DNA from: an uncultured Faecalibacterium sp.
Lineage (GTDB): Bacteria; Bacillota; Clostridia; Oscillospirales; Ruminococcaceae
Length of the DNA stretch: 64,000 nucleotides
Assembly (NCBI GenBank): GCA_934561115.1
Contig: CAKTFS010000001.1
Location: 120,748 to 184,747, forward strand
Direction of reading: 5' to 3'
Shown here: positions 53,330 to 63,884 of the stretch, one piece after another
Numbering within the stretch: the first letter of the stretch is position 1
Layout of the letters: each line of letters begins with the position of its first letter
Made by a program: the position numbers and the translations under genes
The notes under the pieces: model-generated
Database searches by the model: none
Told to the model about the DNA's origin: nothing
The model's input: only the letters and a program-made list of their open reading frames with translations

Positions 53330-56300
53330 TTATTCGTCAAAATCCACTTCATCGGAGGAAGCGGACTCTGCAGAGGCAGAGTTATCATCCTCCAGCACAG
53401 AGGGATCATCGAAACCTGCATCGGCGTCCTTGATGTTGTAATCAGTCAGCTCGCTCTCCTGCACCACAGTCTCGGTGCCGGCAACATCACGCATATCAAA
53501 GCCGGTCTCTTCGTCGTCGAAGTTCTGGCGCATGTCGATCTCGTTGCCGTCCTTGTCCTGCACGATCACGTCCATACCCAGAGACTGCAGTTCCTTCAGC
53601 ATAACGCGGAAGGACTCGGGGATGCCGGGCTGCGGGATGGGCTCGCCCTTGACGATGGCCTCGTAGGTCTTGACACGGCCCTCCACGTCGTCGGACTTGA
53701 CAGTCAGGATCTCCTGCAGGGTGTAAGCGGCACCGTAAGCTTCCAGTGCCCAGACCTCCATCTCGCCGAAGCGCTGACCGCCGAACTGAGCCTTGCCGCC
53801 CAGAGGCTGCTGGGTGACCAGAGAGTAGGGGCCGGTGGAACGGGCGTGGATCTTATCATCGACCAGGTGATGCAACTTGAGGTAGTACATATAACCAACG
53901 GTAACGCGGTTATCGAACTTTTCACCGGTACGGCCATCGTAAACGGTGGTTTTGCCGTCACGATCCAGCTCGATCTTGGAGAAGTCGATGATGTGGCCCT
54001 TCTCGCCCATGATCTTGGGGAGCTTGGTGGGATAAGCGGGAGCATTCTCGCCGTGCCACATCTCGCGGGCGGTATCAAAGGTATCGCCGATGTCGTTCTC
54101 ACGGGCAGAGTCAAAGACGGGGGTCATGACCTTGATGCCGCAGGCCTTGGCAGCGTAGCCGAGGTTGACTTCCAGCACCTGACCGATGTTCATACGGGAA
54201 GGCACGCCCAGCGGGTTCAGCACGATGTCCAGCGGAGTGCCGTCGGGCAGGTAGGGCATATCCTCCTGCGGCAGGATGCGGGAAACGACACCCTTGTTAC
54301 CGTGACGGCCTGCCATCTTATCGCCGACGCTGATCTTACGCTTCTGGGCGATATAGCAGCGGACGACCTCGCGCACACCGGGCTGCAGCTCATCGCTGTT
54401 CTCCGGGGTAAAGACCTTGACATCCACGATGATGCCGTATGCGCCGTGGGGCACACGCAGGGAGGTGTCGCGCACCTCGCGGGCCTTCTCGCCGAAGATG
54501 GCGCGCAGCAGGCGCTCCTCGGCGGTCAGCTCGGTCTCGCCCTTCGGGGTGACCTTACCGACCAGAATATCGCCGCTCTTGACCTCGGCGCCGATGCGGA
54601 TGATACCACGCTCGTCCAGATCCTTCAGGGCATCCTCAGAAACGTTGGGGATGTCGCGGGTGATCTCCTCGGGTCCCAGCTTGGTATCGCGGCTCTCGGT
54701 CTCGTACTCCTCGATGTGGATGGAGGTGTACACGTCCTCGCGCACGATCTTCTCGTTCAGCAGAACGGCGTCCTCGTAGTTGTAGCCCTCCCAGGTCATG
54801 AAGCCGATCAGGGCGTTCTTACCCAGAGAGATCTCGCCGTTGCGCATTGCGGGGCCATCGGCCAGCACCTGACCGGCAGTGACGGTCTCGCCCACTTCCA
54901 CGATGGGGCGCTGGTTGATGCAGGTGCCTGCGTTGGAGCGGGCAAACTTGATCAGAGAGTAATCCTCCAGAGCGCCCTGCTCGTTGCGCACCACAACGTG
55001 GTCGGCATCGGCCTTTTCCACAACGCCGTTGCTCTTGGCCAGCACAGCGGTGCCGGAGTCGGTAGCAGCCTTGTACTCCATACCGGTAGCAACAATGGGC
55101 TGCTGGGTGACCATCAGAGGCACTGCCTGACGCTGCATGTTAGAGCCCATCAGTGCACGGTTACAGTCATCGTTCTCCAGGAAGGGGATGCAGGCGGTAG
55201 CAACAGAGACCATCATACGCGGAGAAACGTCCATGTAATCGACCTTCTCTGCGTCGATTTCCAAAATCTCGTCGCGGCGGCGGGCAGACACGCGGGGACG
55301 GACGAAGTGCTTGCCTTCGTCCAGCGGCTCGTTGGCCTGTGCCACAACGTACTCGTCCTCCACATCGGCGGTCATATACTCCACCTCGTCGGTGACGACC
55401 TGCTCGATGAGATTGTTGTTCTCGTCGTAGACCTTCTTGACCTTGCGGTAAGGAGCCTCCACGAAGCCGTACTCGTTGATCTTGGCGTAGGATGCCAGAT
55501 AGGAGATCAGACCGATGTTGGGGCCTTCAGGGGTCTCGATGGGGCACATACGGCCGTAGTGGCTGTAGTGAACGTCGCGGACTTCGAAGCCTGCGCGGTC
55601 ACGGCTCAGACCGCCGGGGCCCAGAGCAGACAGACGGCGCTTGTGGGTCAGCTCAGCCAGAGGGTTATTCTGGTCCATGAACTGAGACAGCGGAGAGGAG
55701 CCGAAGAACTCCTTGATGGCTGCCACCACAGGACGGATGTTGATCAGTGCCTGCGGGGTGATGACGCTCTGATCCTGGCTCTGCAGGGTCATGCGCTCAC
55801 GGATGACGCGCTCCATACGGGAGAAGCCGATGCGGAACTGGTTCTGCAGCAGCTCGCCCACGCTGCGGATACGGCGGTTGCCCAGATGGTCGATATCATC
55901 GGTGGTGCCGATGCCGTAGCCCAGACCGTTCAGGTAGTTGATGGAGGACAGGATATCGTCGATGGTGACGGTACGGCCGATGAGCAGGTCGTGATCCTTC
56001 TTCAGGCTCTCCATGACCTCCTCGGCGCTGGAAGCGTTATCAAGGATCTTGCGCAGCTCCTTGAGGTTGCAGCGCTCGTTGATGCCGCACTCCTTGACAT
56101 CCACGCCCTTGAATGCGGGGTAGTAGCTGTCGATGATGGCCTGTGCGTCCACGCAGCCGTTGGTGATGACCTTGACCTTGTGGGGCTGATCCTTCATGGG
56201 ATCATCGATCTTCAGCACGACCAGATCCACGCCGGCAGCATCGATCTGCTCGGCCAGCTTGCGGTCGATCTTCTTGTCGGCCTCGACAAGGATCTCGCCG

Positions 56301-57199
56301 GTGAAGGGATCCACCACGTTCTCTGCGGCCACATGGTTCATGATGCGGCGTGCCAGAGACAGCTTTTTGTTCATCTTATAGCGGCCGAAACGGGACAGGT
56401 CGTACCGGCGCGGATCGAAGAACAGCATATCGATCTGGCTGGTAGCGGACTCCACCGTGGGAGGCTCGCCGGGGCGCAGCTTGCGGTAGACCTCCAGCAG
56501 GCCCTCCTCGCGGTTCTTGGTGGTATCCTTTTCCAGCGTGGCCAGAATGCGCTCGTCCTCGCCGAAGTAGTTCAGGATATCCTCGTTGGAGGACAGACCC
56601 AGTGCACGGCACAGCACCGTGACGGGCAGCTTACGGTTCTTGTCGATACGGACATAGAACACGTTGGCGGCATCGGTCTCGTACTCCAGCCATGCACCGC
56701 GGTTGGGGTTCATGGTGGCGCTGTACAGGTCGTTGCCGACCTTATCCTTGGCATGGCCGTAGAACACACCGGGAGAGCGGACCAGCTGGCTGACGATCGC
56801 ACGCTCGGCACCGTTGATGACAAAGGTGCCTGCGTCGGTCATCAGGGGGAAGTCGCCCATGAAGATCTCCTGGTCCTTCACCTCGCCGGTCTCCTTGTTC
56901 AGCAGACGGGCGGTGACGCGCAGGGGGGCTGCAAAGGTAACGTCGCGCTCCTTGCACTCCTTGATGCTGTACTTCGGCTCCTTATCCAGCCGGAAGTCCA
57001 CAAAGCTCAGTGCCAGATTGCCGGTGTAGTCCTCAATGGTGCCGATATCGTGGAAGACCTCCTTCAGGCCTTCATCCAGGAACCACTGATACGAGTTTTT
57101 CTGCACCTCGATCAGGTTCGGCATACTGATGACTTCGTCGATGTGGGAGAAGCTCATGCGCTCGGTTTTGCCGAGCTTAACGGGCTTGACTTTCATCAT
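53330..57199 (-). CDS. rpoB: RNA polymerase subunit beta
   Basis: The protein of about 1289 residues starts (M)[20 protein letters not shown]. The rifampicin region [20 protein letters not shown] and [13 protein letters not shown] has the wild-type residues at the classical resistance positions, and [13 protein letters not shown] and [11 protein letters not shown] follow. ATG at 57199 has AAGGAG 11 nt upstream; a second ATG follows directly, and a GTG four codons earlier overlaps the ribosome site. It has its own promoter; rplJ-rplL are not upstream here, unlike in many bacteria. Confidence 0.97.
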   Translation of the reverse strand: MMKVKPVKLGKTERMSFSHIDEVISMPNLIEVQKNSYQWFLDEGLKEVFHDIGTIEDYTGNLALSFVDFRLDKEPKYSIKECKERDVTFAAPLRVTARLLNKETGEVKDQEIFMGDFPLMTDAGTFVINGAERAIVSQLVRSPGVFYGHAKDKVGNDLYSATMNPNRGAWLEYETDAANVFYVRIDKNRKLPVTVLCRALGLSSNEDILNYFGEDERILATLEKDTTKNREEGLLEVYRKLRPGEPPTVESATSQIDMLFFDPRRYDLSRFGRYKMNKKLSLARRIMNHVAAENVVDPFTGEILVEADKKIDRKLAEQIDAAGVDLVVLKIDDPMKDQPHKVKVITNGCVDAQAIIDSYYPAFKGVDVKECGINERCNLKELRKILDNASSAEEVMESLKKDHDLLIGRTVTIDDILSSINYLNGLGYGIGTTDDIDHLGNRRIRSVGELLQNQFRIGFSRMERVIRERMTLQSQDQSVITPQALINIRPVVAAIKEFFGSSPLSQFMDQNNPLAELTHKRRLSALGPGGLSRDRAGFEVRDVHYSHYGRMCPIETPEGPNIGLISYLASYAKINEYGFVEAPYRKVKKVYDENNNLIEQVVTDEVEYMTADVEDEYVVAQANEPLDEGKHFVRPRVSARRRDEILEIDAEKVDYMDVSPRMMVSVATACIPFLENDDCNRALMGSNMQRQAVPLMVTQQPIVATGMEYKAATDSGTAVLAKSNGVVEKADADHVVVRNEQGALEDYSLIKFARSNAGTCINQRPIVEVGETVTAGQVLADGPAMRNGEISLGKNALIGFMTWEGYNYEDAVLLNEKIVREDVYTSIHIEEYETESRDTKLGPEEITRDIPNVSEDALKDLDERGIIRIGAEVKSGDILVGKVTPKGETELTAEERLLRAIFGEKAREVRDTSLRVPHGAYGIIVDVKVFTPENSDELQPGVREVVRCYIAQKRKISVGDKMAGRHGNKGVVSRILPQEDMPYLPDGTPLDIVLNPLGVPSRMNIGQVLEVNLGYAAKACGIKVMTPVFDSARENDIGDTFDTAREMWHGENAPAYPTKLPKIMGEKGHIIDFSKIELDRDGKTTVYDGRTGEKFDNRVTVGYMYYLKLHHLVDDKIHARSTGPYSLVTQQPLGGKAQFGGQRFGEMEVWALEAYGAAYTLQEILTVKSDDVEGRVKTYEAIVKGEPIPQPGIPESFRVMLKELQSLGMDVIVQDKDGNEIDMRQNFDDEETGFDMRDVAGTETVVQESELTDYNIKDADAGFDDPSVLEDDNSASAESASSDEVDFDE

Positions 57200-57242
57200 A
57201 AAATCAACCACTCCTTACTTTTATATTCTACGGGATGTCGTA

Positions 57243-57288
57243 TACGCGGGTCAAATTTGAGCAGACACACATAATTCGACCCGCGTCC
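57243..57288 (-). promoter_or_regulatory. Strong stem in the rpoB leader
   Basis: ACGCGGGTC-AATT pairs with AATT-GACCCGCGT around a loop of about 15 nt, ending some 40 nt before the rpoB start. No T run follows, so it is not a simple terminator; it could affect translation or stability of the rpoB mRNA. Confidence 0.4.
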
Positions 57289-57394
57289 TGCGGAACGTTC
57301 CGGCGTTTTGCACAAACTTTTGGGGTCAGCCCCTCAAGCGGCAGCCATCGCAATTCCCTTTTTGGCGCACTAGTCCATTATGTGATACTAATGC

Positions 57395-57423
57395 AGTATA
57401 CACCCAAAAACCCCTGTTGTCAA
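57395..57423 (-). promoter_or_regulatory. Promoter of rpoB-rpoC
   Basis: Minus strand -35 TTGACA (57418-57423), 17 bp, -10 TATACT (57395-57400). Start near 57388; leader about 190 nt. Between 57424 and 57614 I see only AT-rich sequence without a gene. Confidence 0.85.
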
Positions 57424-57614
57424 GCCATTTTTCAGTTTTTTGCCGAAATAAATTTAATTTTCGATTTGTTTTCGCACACCCGGTAGCGTGTAGCTGTTTG
57501 TTTGCCAAGTACTTGATTTTTTTATTTTGCACGTTCCTGTTCATAACACCCTTGTGCAATTTGTCTATCTTTGCTCTTGCGCCCGGAAGTGTTACTTCTG
57601 AACTTCCCTGCCGC

Positions 57615-57655
57615 AAAAAAAAGACCGCCGCACAAAATGCCGTGCAGCAGTCTCG
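57615..57655 (-). terminator. Terminator of dgt-dnaG-rpoD
   Basis: Stem AGACCGCCGCAC (57622-57633) with GTGCAGCAGTCT (57642-57653, two non-standard pairs), followed by eight or nine T on the minus strand. Confidence 0.88.
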
Positions 57656-57674
57656 TCCTTTCATGATATGTTGC

Positions 57675-58754
57675 TCACTCGTCCAGATAATCCCGCAGCA
57701 GCTTTGCGCGGCTGGGGTGGCGCAGCTTGCGCAGTGCCTTTGCTTCGATCTGACGCACCCGTTCCCGGGTCACGTTGAACTCCTTGCCCAGCTCCTCCAG
57801 CGTGCGGGCACGGCCGTCCTCCAGACCAAAGCGCAGGGTGATGACCCGCTCCTCCCGGGGCGTCAGGCTTTTAAGGACGTGCAGCAGCTCCCGCCGCAGC
57901 AGCTGACGCCCGGCTTCATCCACCGGGACACCGGCATCCTCGTCCTGAATGAAGTCCTCCAGATGGGCATCCTCTTCCTCCCCCACCGGCGTTTCCAGAC
58001 TGATGGGCTCCTGCGACAATTGCAGCAGCTCCCGCACCTTGTCCGGCTCCATATCCAGTGCGGCGGCGATCTCCTCCACGGTGGGCTCCCGCCCATTCTT
58101 GTGCAGCAGGTCGCCCGCCGTTTTCTTGACCCGGTTGATGCTCTCCACCAGATGCACCGGGATGCGGATGGTGCGTCCCTGATCTGCAATGGCGCGGGTA
58201 ATGGACTGCCGGATCCACCACGTTGCATAGGTGGAGAACTTGAATCCCCGCTCTGGTTCAAACTTTTCCGCCGCCTTCATCAGGCCGAGGTTGCCTTCCT
58301 GAATGAGATCCAGAAAAGGCAGTCCCCGCCCGGCGTAGCGCTTGGCAACCGACACTACCAGCCGCAGGTTTGCTTCGCTCAGGGAGCGGCGCGCATCCGC
58401 ATCCCCTGCGCGGGCAGCCTTTGCCAGCGCCATCTCCTGCCCGGCGGTCAGCAGCGGCACCCGGCCGATCTCCTTTAAATAGGTCTTGACCGGGTCATCC
58501 AGCGCCACCCCCTCCGAGGACAGCTCATTCTCCAGCCTGCCGATCTGAGCATCATCCAGCACAGGCAGTTCGGCAGTCTCCTCTGCCAGATGGACGCCCC
58601 GCTGCTCCAGCGCAGCGTAGAGTTCGTCCAGCTGTGCAACATCGAAATCCGTTTCCTCCATGGCGCGGCTGATCTGCTCCGGGGTCAAGGTATGACGCCG
58701 CGCCTTTGCGGCAAGGCTGCGGGCAAGTTCTTCCGTTTGCGACAATTTCTGCAT
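57675..58754 (-). CDS. rpoD: Primary sigma factor RpoD (SigA)
   Basis: Housekeeping sigma-70 of 359 residues. Region 1.2 is [16 protein letters not shown], region 2 has [35 protein letters not shown] and the -10-binding [19 protein letters not shown], region 3 has [11 protein letters not shown], and region 4 ends with [20 protein letters not shown]. These recognition helices fit the TTGACA/TATAAT promoters seen throughout the window. ATG at 58754 follows AAAAGGAG. Last gene after dnaG. Confidence 0.97.
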   Translation of the reverse strand: MQKLSQTEELARSLAAKARRHTLTPEQISRAMEETDFDVAQLDELYAALEQRGVHLAEETAELPVLDDAQIGRLENELSSEGVALDDPVKTYLKEIGRVPLLTAGQEMALAKAARAGDADARRSLSEANLRLVVSVAKRYAGRGLPFLDLIQEGNLGLMKAAEKFEPERGFKFSTYATWWIRQSITRAIADQGRTIRIPVHLVESINRVKKTAGDLLHKNGREPTVEEIAAALDMEPDKVRELLQLSQEPISLETPVGEEEDAHLEDFIQDEDAGVPVDEAGRQLLRRELLHVLKSLTPREERVITLRFGLEDGRARTLEELGKEFNVTRERVRQIEAKALRKLRHPSRAKLLRDYLDE

Positions 58755-58802
58755 GATTCCTGCTCCTTTTCTCTCCAGCTCCAGCCGGAGGGAAAACAGG
58801 GA

Positions 58803-60578
58803 TCAGTCTTGTTCGGGCAGCGTCCCCTGCTTTTTTTCGCGCATCGACTGAAGATACTGTGTGATCTCATCGCCGGACATTGCAGCAGCTTTGCTTGCAA
58901 CCGGCATTCCCCGGGCGATCCTGTCCAGATACAGATGGATATCCTCCGGGGTGCAGTTCACATCGCTGTATTGTGCCGCAAGTCGGCTCAGTTCATTCAA
59001 TGCCTCTTCGCTTACAAATGCCCGCAGTGCCGTCAGGCTGAGCTCCACGCCCTCCCGGCTGCAATTGAGCATCGCTTCGTATAGTTCCTTCTGCTGCGGC
59101 TGGATGAATTGCTCCGCCGTCAGCTGCTGTTTGGCCAGTTCCAGATAGCGCGGCTCCCGCAGGATGGCCGCCAGCAGCCGCTGCTGGGCGCTGGCAATGC
59201 CCAGCGCCTGACTGCCGCCTGCGCTGTATGGCACCTTGATCTGATCCATCTCACCAGAGCGCAGCAGCTCGCGGTTTTTCTCCCGGCGGTACTTGCCGCC
59301 CGCCCGCTTTGCTGCGGTGCCCAGCTGCGCCAGAATGGCGGTTTTGGAGATATTGGTCTCCTCTGCCAGCCGCCCGGCGTACACCTCCTGTTCGGTGGGG
59401 TTAGAGCGCTCGGCCAGCATCTCCACAGCATCCTTTATATACTGCAGACGCTGCGCGTCCTGCGAGAGATCGTACTGATCCCGCAGACGCTTGAGCCGGA
59501 AGTCCAGCGCGTTGCCCACCCCATCCAGAAGCGCCTGAAAGCGCTCCGGGCCGTATTTTTTGATATACTCGTCCGGGTCCTTTGCGCCGGGGATCTGCAG
59601 CACACCCACCTTTACCGGGCTGTTGCGGAACAGCTCCAGCGAGCGCAGGGTGGCCTTCTGGCCGGCTTCGTCTGAATCGTAGCTCAGAATGACCTCGTCG
59701 GCATACTCGCTGATGATACGCACCTGCCCGGGGGTCAGCGCGGTGCCGCAGGCACAGACGGCGGTATCGATGCCCGCCTGCTGCATACTGATGACATCCA
59801 TATAGCCTTCGCACAGCACGAACCGCCGGGAGGCGCTGCGCTTGGCGATCTGCATGGCAAACACCGTCTCGGATTTGTGGTAGACCAGCGTTTCCGGGCT
59901 GTTGACGTATTTAGGCTTGGAGTCGTCCATCACGCGCCCGCCAAAGGCAATGATGTTGCCGCGCAGGTCAAAGATGGGGGTCATGACACGCTTCCAGAAC
60001 AGGCAGTAGATGCGCCCGGACTGGCTGCGCTTAAACAGACCGCTGGCGTCCAGCTCCTGCTGGTTATAGCCCTTATCCCGCAGGTACTGGTACAGTGCCT
60101 GCCCGTCATTAGGGGCATAGCCCAGCCCGAACCGGACGATGGTCTTATCGTCCAGCCCGCGCCGCCGCCAGTAGGCACGCGCCTGCCGCGCCTCCTCCAC
60201 GGTAGAGTTCAGGCATGCGTGGAAAAAGCGGGCGGCCTCCTTGTTCATGGAAAGCACCCGGCTGCGCAGACGGCCGGTCTTGTCGTCCTCCTGCGGCTCC
60301 GGCATCCCGGCACGGGAGGCCAGCATCTTGATGGCCTCGACACTGCTGATATTGTTGATCTTTTTGACAAAGCTGATGGCATCTCCGGCTGCCTGACAAC
60401 CGAAGCAGTAAAAGCTTTGGGTGTCCGGGTACACATAGAAGGACGGCGTTTTTTCGCTGTGAAAGGGACACAGACCGCCGTACAGCCGTCCCTTGCGTTT
60501 GAGCTGCACATAGCTGCCCACCAGCTCCACAATGTCGGTGCGGCGGGTAAGCTCCTCAATGTATTCGTGTGGGATCAT
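58803..60578 (-). CDS. dnaG: DNA primase
   Basis: Synthesises RNA primers for replication. The 591-residue protein starts MIPHEYIEELTRRTDIVELV; the zinc finger is CPFHSEKTPSF with YCFGC. The TOPRIM domain shows the catalytic Glu in FVLCEGYMDVIS and the DxD in ILSYDSDEAGQKA. A C-terminal helicase-binding part completes it. ATG at 60578; 25 bp after dgt and 48 bp before rpoD, the usual macromolecular synthesis operon without rpsU. Confidence 0.97.
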   Translation of the reverse strand: MIPHEYIEELTRRTDIVELVGSYVQLKRKGRLYGGLCPFHSEKTPSFYVYPDTQSFYCFGCQAAGDAISFVKKINNISSVEAIKMLASRAGMPEPQEDDKTGRLRSRVLSMNKEAARFFHACLNSTVEEARQARAYWRRRGLDDKTIVRFGLGYAPNDGQALYQYLRDKGYNQQELDASGLFKRSQSGRIYCLFWKRVMTPIFDLRGNIIAFGGRVMDDSKPKYVNSPETLVYHKSETVFAMQIAKRSASRRFVLCEGYMDVISMQQAGIDTAVCACGTALTPGQVRIISEYADEVILSYDSDEAGQKATLRSLELFRNSPVKVGVLQIPGAKDPDEYIKKYGPERFQALLDGVGNALDFRLKRLRDQYDLSQDAQRLQYIKDAVEMLAERSNPTEQEVYAGRLAEETNISKTAILAQLGTAAKRAGGKYRREKNRELLRSGEMDQIKVPYSAGGSQALGIASAQQRLLAAILREPRYLELAKQQLTAEQFIQPQQKELYEAMLNCSREGVELSLTALRAFVSEEALNELSRLAAQYSDVNCTPEDIHLYLDRIARGMPVASKAAAMSGDEITQYLQSMREKKQGTLPEQD

Positions 60579-60603
60579 GTTGTTTTAAACGACCTCTCCA
60601 GTT

Positions 60604-61602
60604 TTAAAGGACGTGCCATTTCTGGGGCACGAACAGTTCTTCAAAGGTGCGGATGGCAAACTCATCGCTCATACCGCTGATGTAATCGGTGACAGCGCGC
60701 TCCCGTCCCTCCTGATAGGCCAGCTGCACATAAAAGTTAGACATCCGGTCCACATGGGTCAGGTAGTATTCGTACAGCTCTGCGATAAGTTTGTCCACCT
60801 TTTGCTCCTCGCACTTGGCGTTTTTATCCACATACACGGTGGTGTACATGAAATCCCGCAGGGCGAGGAACGCTTCGTATTCCTCCGTGCCCATGCGGAC
60901 ATCCCCCTCGCTGTGGGTGAGGATGCTGTTGATCATGGTAGTGATGCGGGCAGATTTGGTCTGCCCCAGCACCGCCGTGCAATCCTTGGGCAGAGTGGCA
61001 GCGTCCAGCACACCGGCGCGCACGGCGTCCTCAATATCGTGGTTGACAAAGGCGATCTGATCCGCAAGACGCACGATGCGTCCTTCCGGGGTAGCTGCCC
61101 ATGTGCCCTTGGTGTGGGTGACGATGCCGTTGCGCACCTCCCACGTCAGGTTAAGCCCTTCGCCGTCCTTTTCCAGCCGGTCCACCACACGCAAGCTTTG
61201 CATATAATGGTGGAAGCCGTCCGGGCAGAGAGTGTTCAGCGCCTTTTCGCCCGCGTGACCAAAGGGGGTATGCCCCAGATCATGCGCAAGGCTGATAGCC
61301 TCGGTCAGATCCTCGTTCAGGCGCAGGCCGCGGGCGATGGTGCGGGCGATCTGCGAAACTTCCAGCGTATGGGTCAGCCGGGTACGGTACAGATCACCCT
61401 CCGGTGAAAGGAACACCTGCGTTTTCTGCTTGAGACGCCGGAAGGCCTTGCAGTGCAGTACCCGGTCGCGATCCCGCTGAAACACCGGGCGCAGCGGATC
61501 CTGCGGCTCCGGCACGGCGCGGCCACGGCTTGCATCGCTGAAGGTCGCCCACGGCGCAAAGGTAAGGTGTTCGATCTCTTCGGTTCTCCGGCGCACATCC
61601 AT
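60604..61602 (-). CDS. dgt: Deoxyguanosinetriphosphate triphosphohydrolase-like protein (HD domain)
   Basis: HD-domain dNTP triphosphohydrolase, releasing triphosphate from dNTPs. The 332-residue protein begins MDVRRRTEEIEHLTFAPWAT. The metal site is formed by H in RLTHTLEVSQIA, the HD pair in SLAHDLGHTPFGHAGE, and D in RLADQIAFVNHDIED. ATG at 61602 follows AGGAGGATC; an upstream in-frame start is discarded. It leads dgt-dnaG-rpoD, a common clostridial order. Confidence 0.93.
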   Translation of the reverse strand: MDVRRRTEEIEHLTFAPWATFSDASRGRAVPEPQDPLRPVFQRDRDRVLHCKAFRRLKQKTQVFLSPEGDLYRTRLTHTLEVSQIARTIARGLRLNEDLTEAISLAHDLGHTPFGHAGEKALNTLCPDGFHHYMQSLRVVDRLEKDGEGLNLTWEVRNGIVTHTKGTWAATPEGRIVRLADQIAFVNHDIEDAVRAGVLDAATLPKDCTAVLGQTKSARITTMINSILTHSEGDVRMGTEEYEAFLALRDFMYTTVYVDKNAKCEEQKVDKLIAELYEYYLTHVDRMSNFYVQLAYQEGRERAVTDYISGMSDEFAIRTFEELFVPQKWHVL

Positions 61603-61678
61603 ACAGATCCTCCTTTTGTTTTTCGGGCTTCTCCCCTCCCCTCTGTGCGCAGCCGATCCCAATTGCTGCGCTGCGGCA

Positions 61679-61687
61679 ATTGTAGCA
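61679..61687 (-). promoter_or_regulatory. Extended -10 promoter of dgt-dnaG-rpoD
   Basis: Minus strand TGC-TACAAT. The -35 is weak. About 75 nt of leader precede dgt. Confidence 0.45.
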
Positions 61688-61744
61688 CATCGGCTGTGTC
61701 GAAGGGGGAAGTTCCGTGTCGGTTTGCAAAAAAGACTTTGTTTT

Positions 61745-62365
61745 TTAAAATGGTGCGTAGAACGGGTCGGACACCGTTACCTGCGCGCTGCCCCGGGTCA
61801 GCTCCCGCAGCTGTTCCAGCAGCGGGGCTTCGGTATGTTCCGGCATCTGCCAGCGCAGGGTGACCCGGTCTGCAAACTCCGGCGGTGCCTGCTTTGCCCC
61901 GGCGGCATCAATGAGCAGGGACGCACGCTCATAGAGCGAATAATCCACAGTCATCTGCAGCTCCACCACGCTGCGCACCGTGACCACCTCGGCGTTTTCC
62001 AGCGCGCGGGCGGTGGCGGTGGTGTAGGCGCGGACCAAGCCGCCGGTGCCCAGCAACACCCCGCCAAAGTAGCGGGTGACCACCACGATCAGGTCGGTCA
62101 GACCGCTGTGCTGCAGCACCTCCAGCGCAGGCGTACCGGCAGTTTTGGCCGGCTCGCCGTCATCGGAATAGCGCTCGCGGTTGCCTGCCCGCAGGCGATA
62201 GGCATAAACGTTGTGCCGCGCGGTACGGTTAGCCGCCCGTACCTGTTCCAGAAAGGCAACGGCGGCTTCTTCGCTGTCGGCAAAGGAAAGCTGTGCGATA
62301 AAGCGGCTCTTTTTCTCTTCGTATTCGCCGGTGGCCGTGCCCCGGATGGTGCGGTAATCCTCCAC
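61745..62365 (-). CDS. YigZ/IMPACT family protein
   Basis: A 206-residue protein of the YigZ (UPF0029/IMPACT) family, a ribosome-linked regulator family with unclear bacterial role. The N-terminal domain has EKKSRFIAQLSFADSEEAAV, RHNVYAYRL and the signature YSDDGEPAKTAGTPALEVLQ, then VVVTRYFGGVLLGTGGLVRAY; the C-terminal DUF1949 domain follows. The start is a GTG at 62365 with AGGAGG 7 nt upstream; the longer upstream frame includes the terminator of the next gene and is discarded. Confidence 0.9.
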   Translation of the reverse strand: MEDYRTIRGTATGEYEEKKSRFIAQLSFADSEEAAVAFLEQVRAANRTARHNVYAYRLRAGNRERYSDDGEPAKTAGTPALEVLQHSGLTDLIVVVTRYFGGVLLGTGGLVRAYTTATARALENAEVVTVRSVVELQMTVDYSLYERASLLIDAAGAKQAPPEFADRVTLRWQMPEHTEAPLLEQLRELTRGSAQVTVSDPFYAPF

Positions 62366-62418
62366 GTCAGATCCTCCTGATAATAACTCAAAATAAGTAT
62401 AACACAAACGGGCACAAA

Positions 62419-62461
62419 TAAAAAGACTGGCGAAGCCTTGCAGGCTCCGCCAGTCTTTTAT
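62419..62461 (-). terminator. Terminator of the CAP-domain gene
   Basis: Stem AAAAGACTGGCG with CGCCAGTCTTTT, followed by TTTTTATTT on the minus strand. Confidence 0.9.
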
Positions 62462-62478
62462 AAGAAGAAAGCAGTTGA

Positions 62479-63417
62479 TCACTTGGTAAAGAGCTGAATC
62501 CACTGATGGCCCCAGGTGCTGGTGCTGTTGTAGTAGTAGCCAACACTCATCTTGCGAGCCTCAGGGTTCAGGATGTTAGCGCGATGGCCTTCGGAGTTCA
62601 TCCATGCATCGACGACTTCTTCAGGAGAGACGCTGCCCCATGCGGCATTCTCGCCGGTGGGGGTATCGGTGACGCCGTAGTCCTTCAGGACGGTGAAGCA
62701 CTTGGAGCCATCGGGACGGACATGAGAATTCACAACGGCGATCTCCTCGGCACGGGTCTGTGCAGCGGCGGTCAGGTTATCATCGCCCATTTCCAGAGCA
62801 GCCAAACCGTACTTTGCGCGCTGGGCATTGACCAGATCCAGAACTTCCTGACGGTAGTCCTCAGTGTGAGAATTTTCAGGGTAAGAGAAGATCAGCACCC
62901 AGTAGTTGTTGTAGACGCCGCCCTCGTAGTGGCCAACGCTCACGGTGGTAGCATCGGCGTTCAGGATACGCTCGCGGGTAAAATCGGTAGCCATCCACTG
63001 ATCCATTGCGGAATCGGGGGTGGAGCAGCCGGCCATGTAGTTCTCACCGATGGAAACATCGCTGATACCGTTCTCTGCCAGAACGGTGAAATCGCGCTGA
63101 CCGTTGGGGCGAACGTAGGAGTAAGAAACTGCCAGCTCTTCGGCACGCTTCATAGCAGCGGCATTGTGGCTGCTGTCGCCCAGAGCAACGGGAGCCAGAC
63201 CAGCCTGTGCACGCTCGTTATTGATCAGGGTCAGGAAGCTGCTCTGGTAGGCGTCTTCCTCAAAGTAGGAGTTCTCTTCCTCCACGGAAGCGGTGGCAGG
63301 AGCGGCAGCCTGTGCGGCGTTTGCGGTGACGGGCTTGAAGCTTGCAAAGCCAAAAACCACAGCCAGCGTCATAGCAGCTGCTGCGATATTCTTTACGGTA
63401 CTCATTGCACGCTTCAT
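62479..63417 (-). CDS. Secreted protein with two tandem CAP (SCP/PR1) domains
   Basis: A 312-residue protein with a signal peptide (MKRAMSTVKNIAAAAMTLAV, probable cleavage after ANA near residue 35). Two CAP domains follow, each opening with LTLINNERAQAGLAPVAL / LDLVNAQRAKYGLAALEM. CAP signature residues are retained: H in SHNAAAMKRAEELA / AAAQTRAEEIAVVNSHVRPD, ENYMAG / GENAAWG, and the final GHQWIQLF. The first domain lacks some of the His residues of the second (for example WMNSEGHRANIL against WMATDFTRERIL), so it may be degenerate. ATG at 63417 follows GGAGG. Its promoter carries an operator-like palindrome. Confidence 0.9.
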   Translation of the reverse strand: MKRAMSTVKNIAAAAMTLAVVFGFASFKPVTANAAQAAAPATASVEEENSYFEEDAYQSSFLTLINNERAQAGLAPVALGDSSHNAAAMKRAEELAVSYSYVRPNGQRDFTVLAENGISDVSIGENYMAGCSTPDSAMDQWMATDFTRERILNADATTVSVGHYEGGVYNNYWVLIFSYPENSHTEDYRQEVLDLVNAQRAKYGLAALEMGDDNLTAAAQTRAEEIAVVNSHVRPDGSKCFTVLKDYGVTDTPTGENAAWGSVSPEEVVDAWMNSEGHRANILNPEARKMSVGYYYNSTSTWGHQWIQLFTK

Positions 63418-63500
63418 AAGATTGCCTCCGGTCTGTTGCCTTATACAGTGTGATGTTGTATGCTGCAACTTGTTTGCAACTCTGTTGTATCACATCTGCA

Positions 63501-63519
63501 ACTCTTGTGTCACAAGAGT
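63501..63519. promoter_or_regulatory. Perfect 9-1-9 palindrome over the CAP gene -10 region
   Basis: ACTCTTGTG-T-CACAAGAGT. It overlaps the -10 box (63515-63520) and the predicted start, a repressor position. Three TGCAACT heptamers lie just downstream at 63464, 63475 and 63497. Confidence 0.6.
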
Positions 63520-63543
63520 ATCACAAAACCGCACAGACGTCAA
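63515..63543 (-). promoter_or_regulatory. Promoter of the CAP-domain gene
   Basis: Minus strand -35 TTGACG (63538-63543), 17 bp, -10 TACTCT (63515-63520). Leader about 90 nt. Confidence 0.65.
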
Positions 63544-63884
63544 GAGGTTATGCGTTCATTTTGCAGAAAAAATACAGATTTTTTTAAAATATCCCGCCTT
63601 TTTATCGCAACTCAAGCGTAACAAAGAGTCCGAAAACGTTACAGTTGTGTTGCGCTTCTCGCCAAAATAAGCCGAGTGCAACAGTTGCCGCACACTTTCG
63701 GGAACGCTCGAGTGCGTTTCGTATTGTATATTTCCGTATTTATATGCACCAATTTGCATAATAGGATTTCTGTGTACGCTTTTGTGGCGCTTTGCCGCAT
63801 TCCCTTCTGCGTTCCTTTCCCATAGAAAGCAAATCAGAGCTGCTGTGCAGTATGCGGCACAGCAGCTCCTTTATAAAAAACGCA
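63544..63884. other. Gene-free stretch between the CAP promoter and the 5S terminator
   Basis: No frame here has a ribosome site; the longest minus-strand frame (67 codons, 63556-63759) looks random. Two structures stand out: a nested stem CGCAAC...GTTGCG (63606-63611 with 63649-63654) containing GTAAC/GTTAC, and GAGCTGCTGTGC with its complement (63838-63869). GCAAC/GTTGC pentamers are frequent here and in the neighbouring CAP promoter. Confidence 0.5.

Noticed and set aside
57615-57660. Possible small gene or tRNA near the rpoD end
   Set aside because: The paired sequence with a long T run is a plain intrinsic terminator; no tRNA cloverleaf or T-loop consensus was found here or elsewhere in the window.
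63556-63759. 67-codon minus-strand frame upstream of the CAP gene
   Set aside because: No ribosome site, random-looking composition, and it covers paired structures; kept only as a note in the gene-free stretch.
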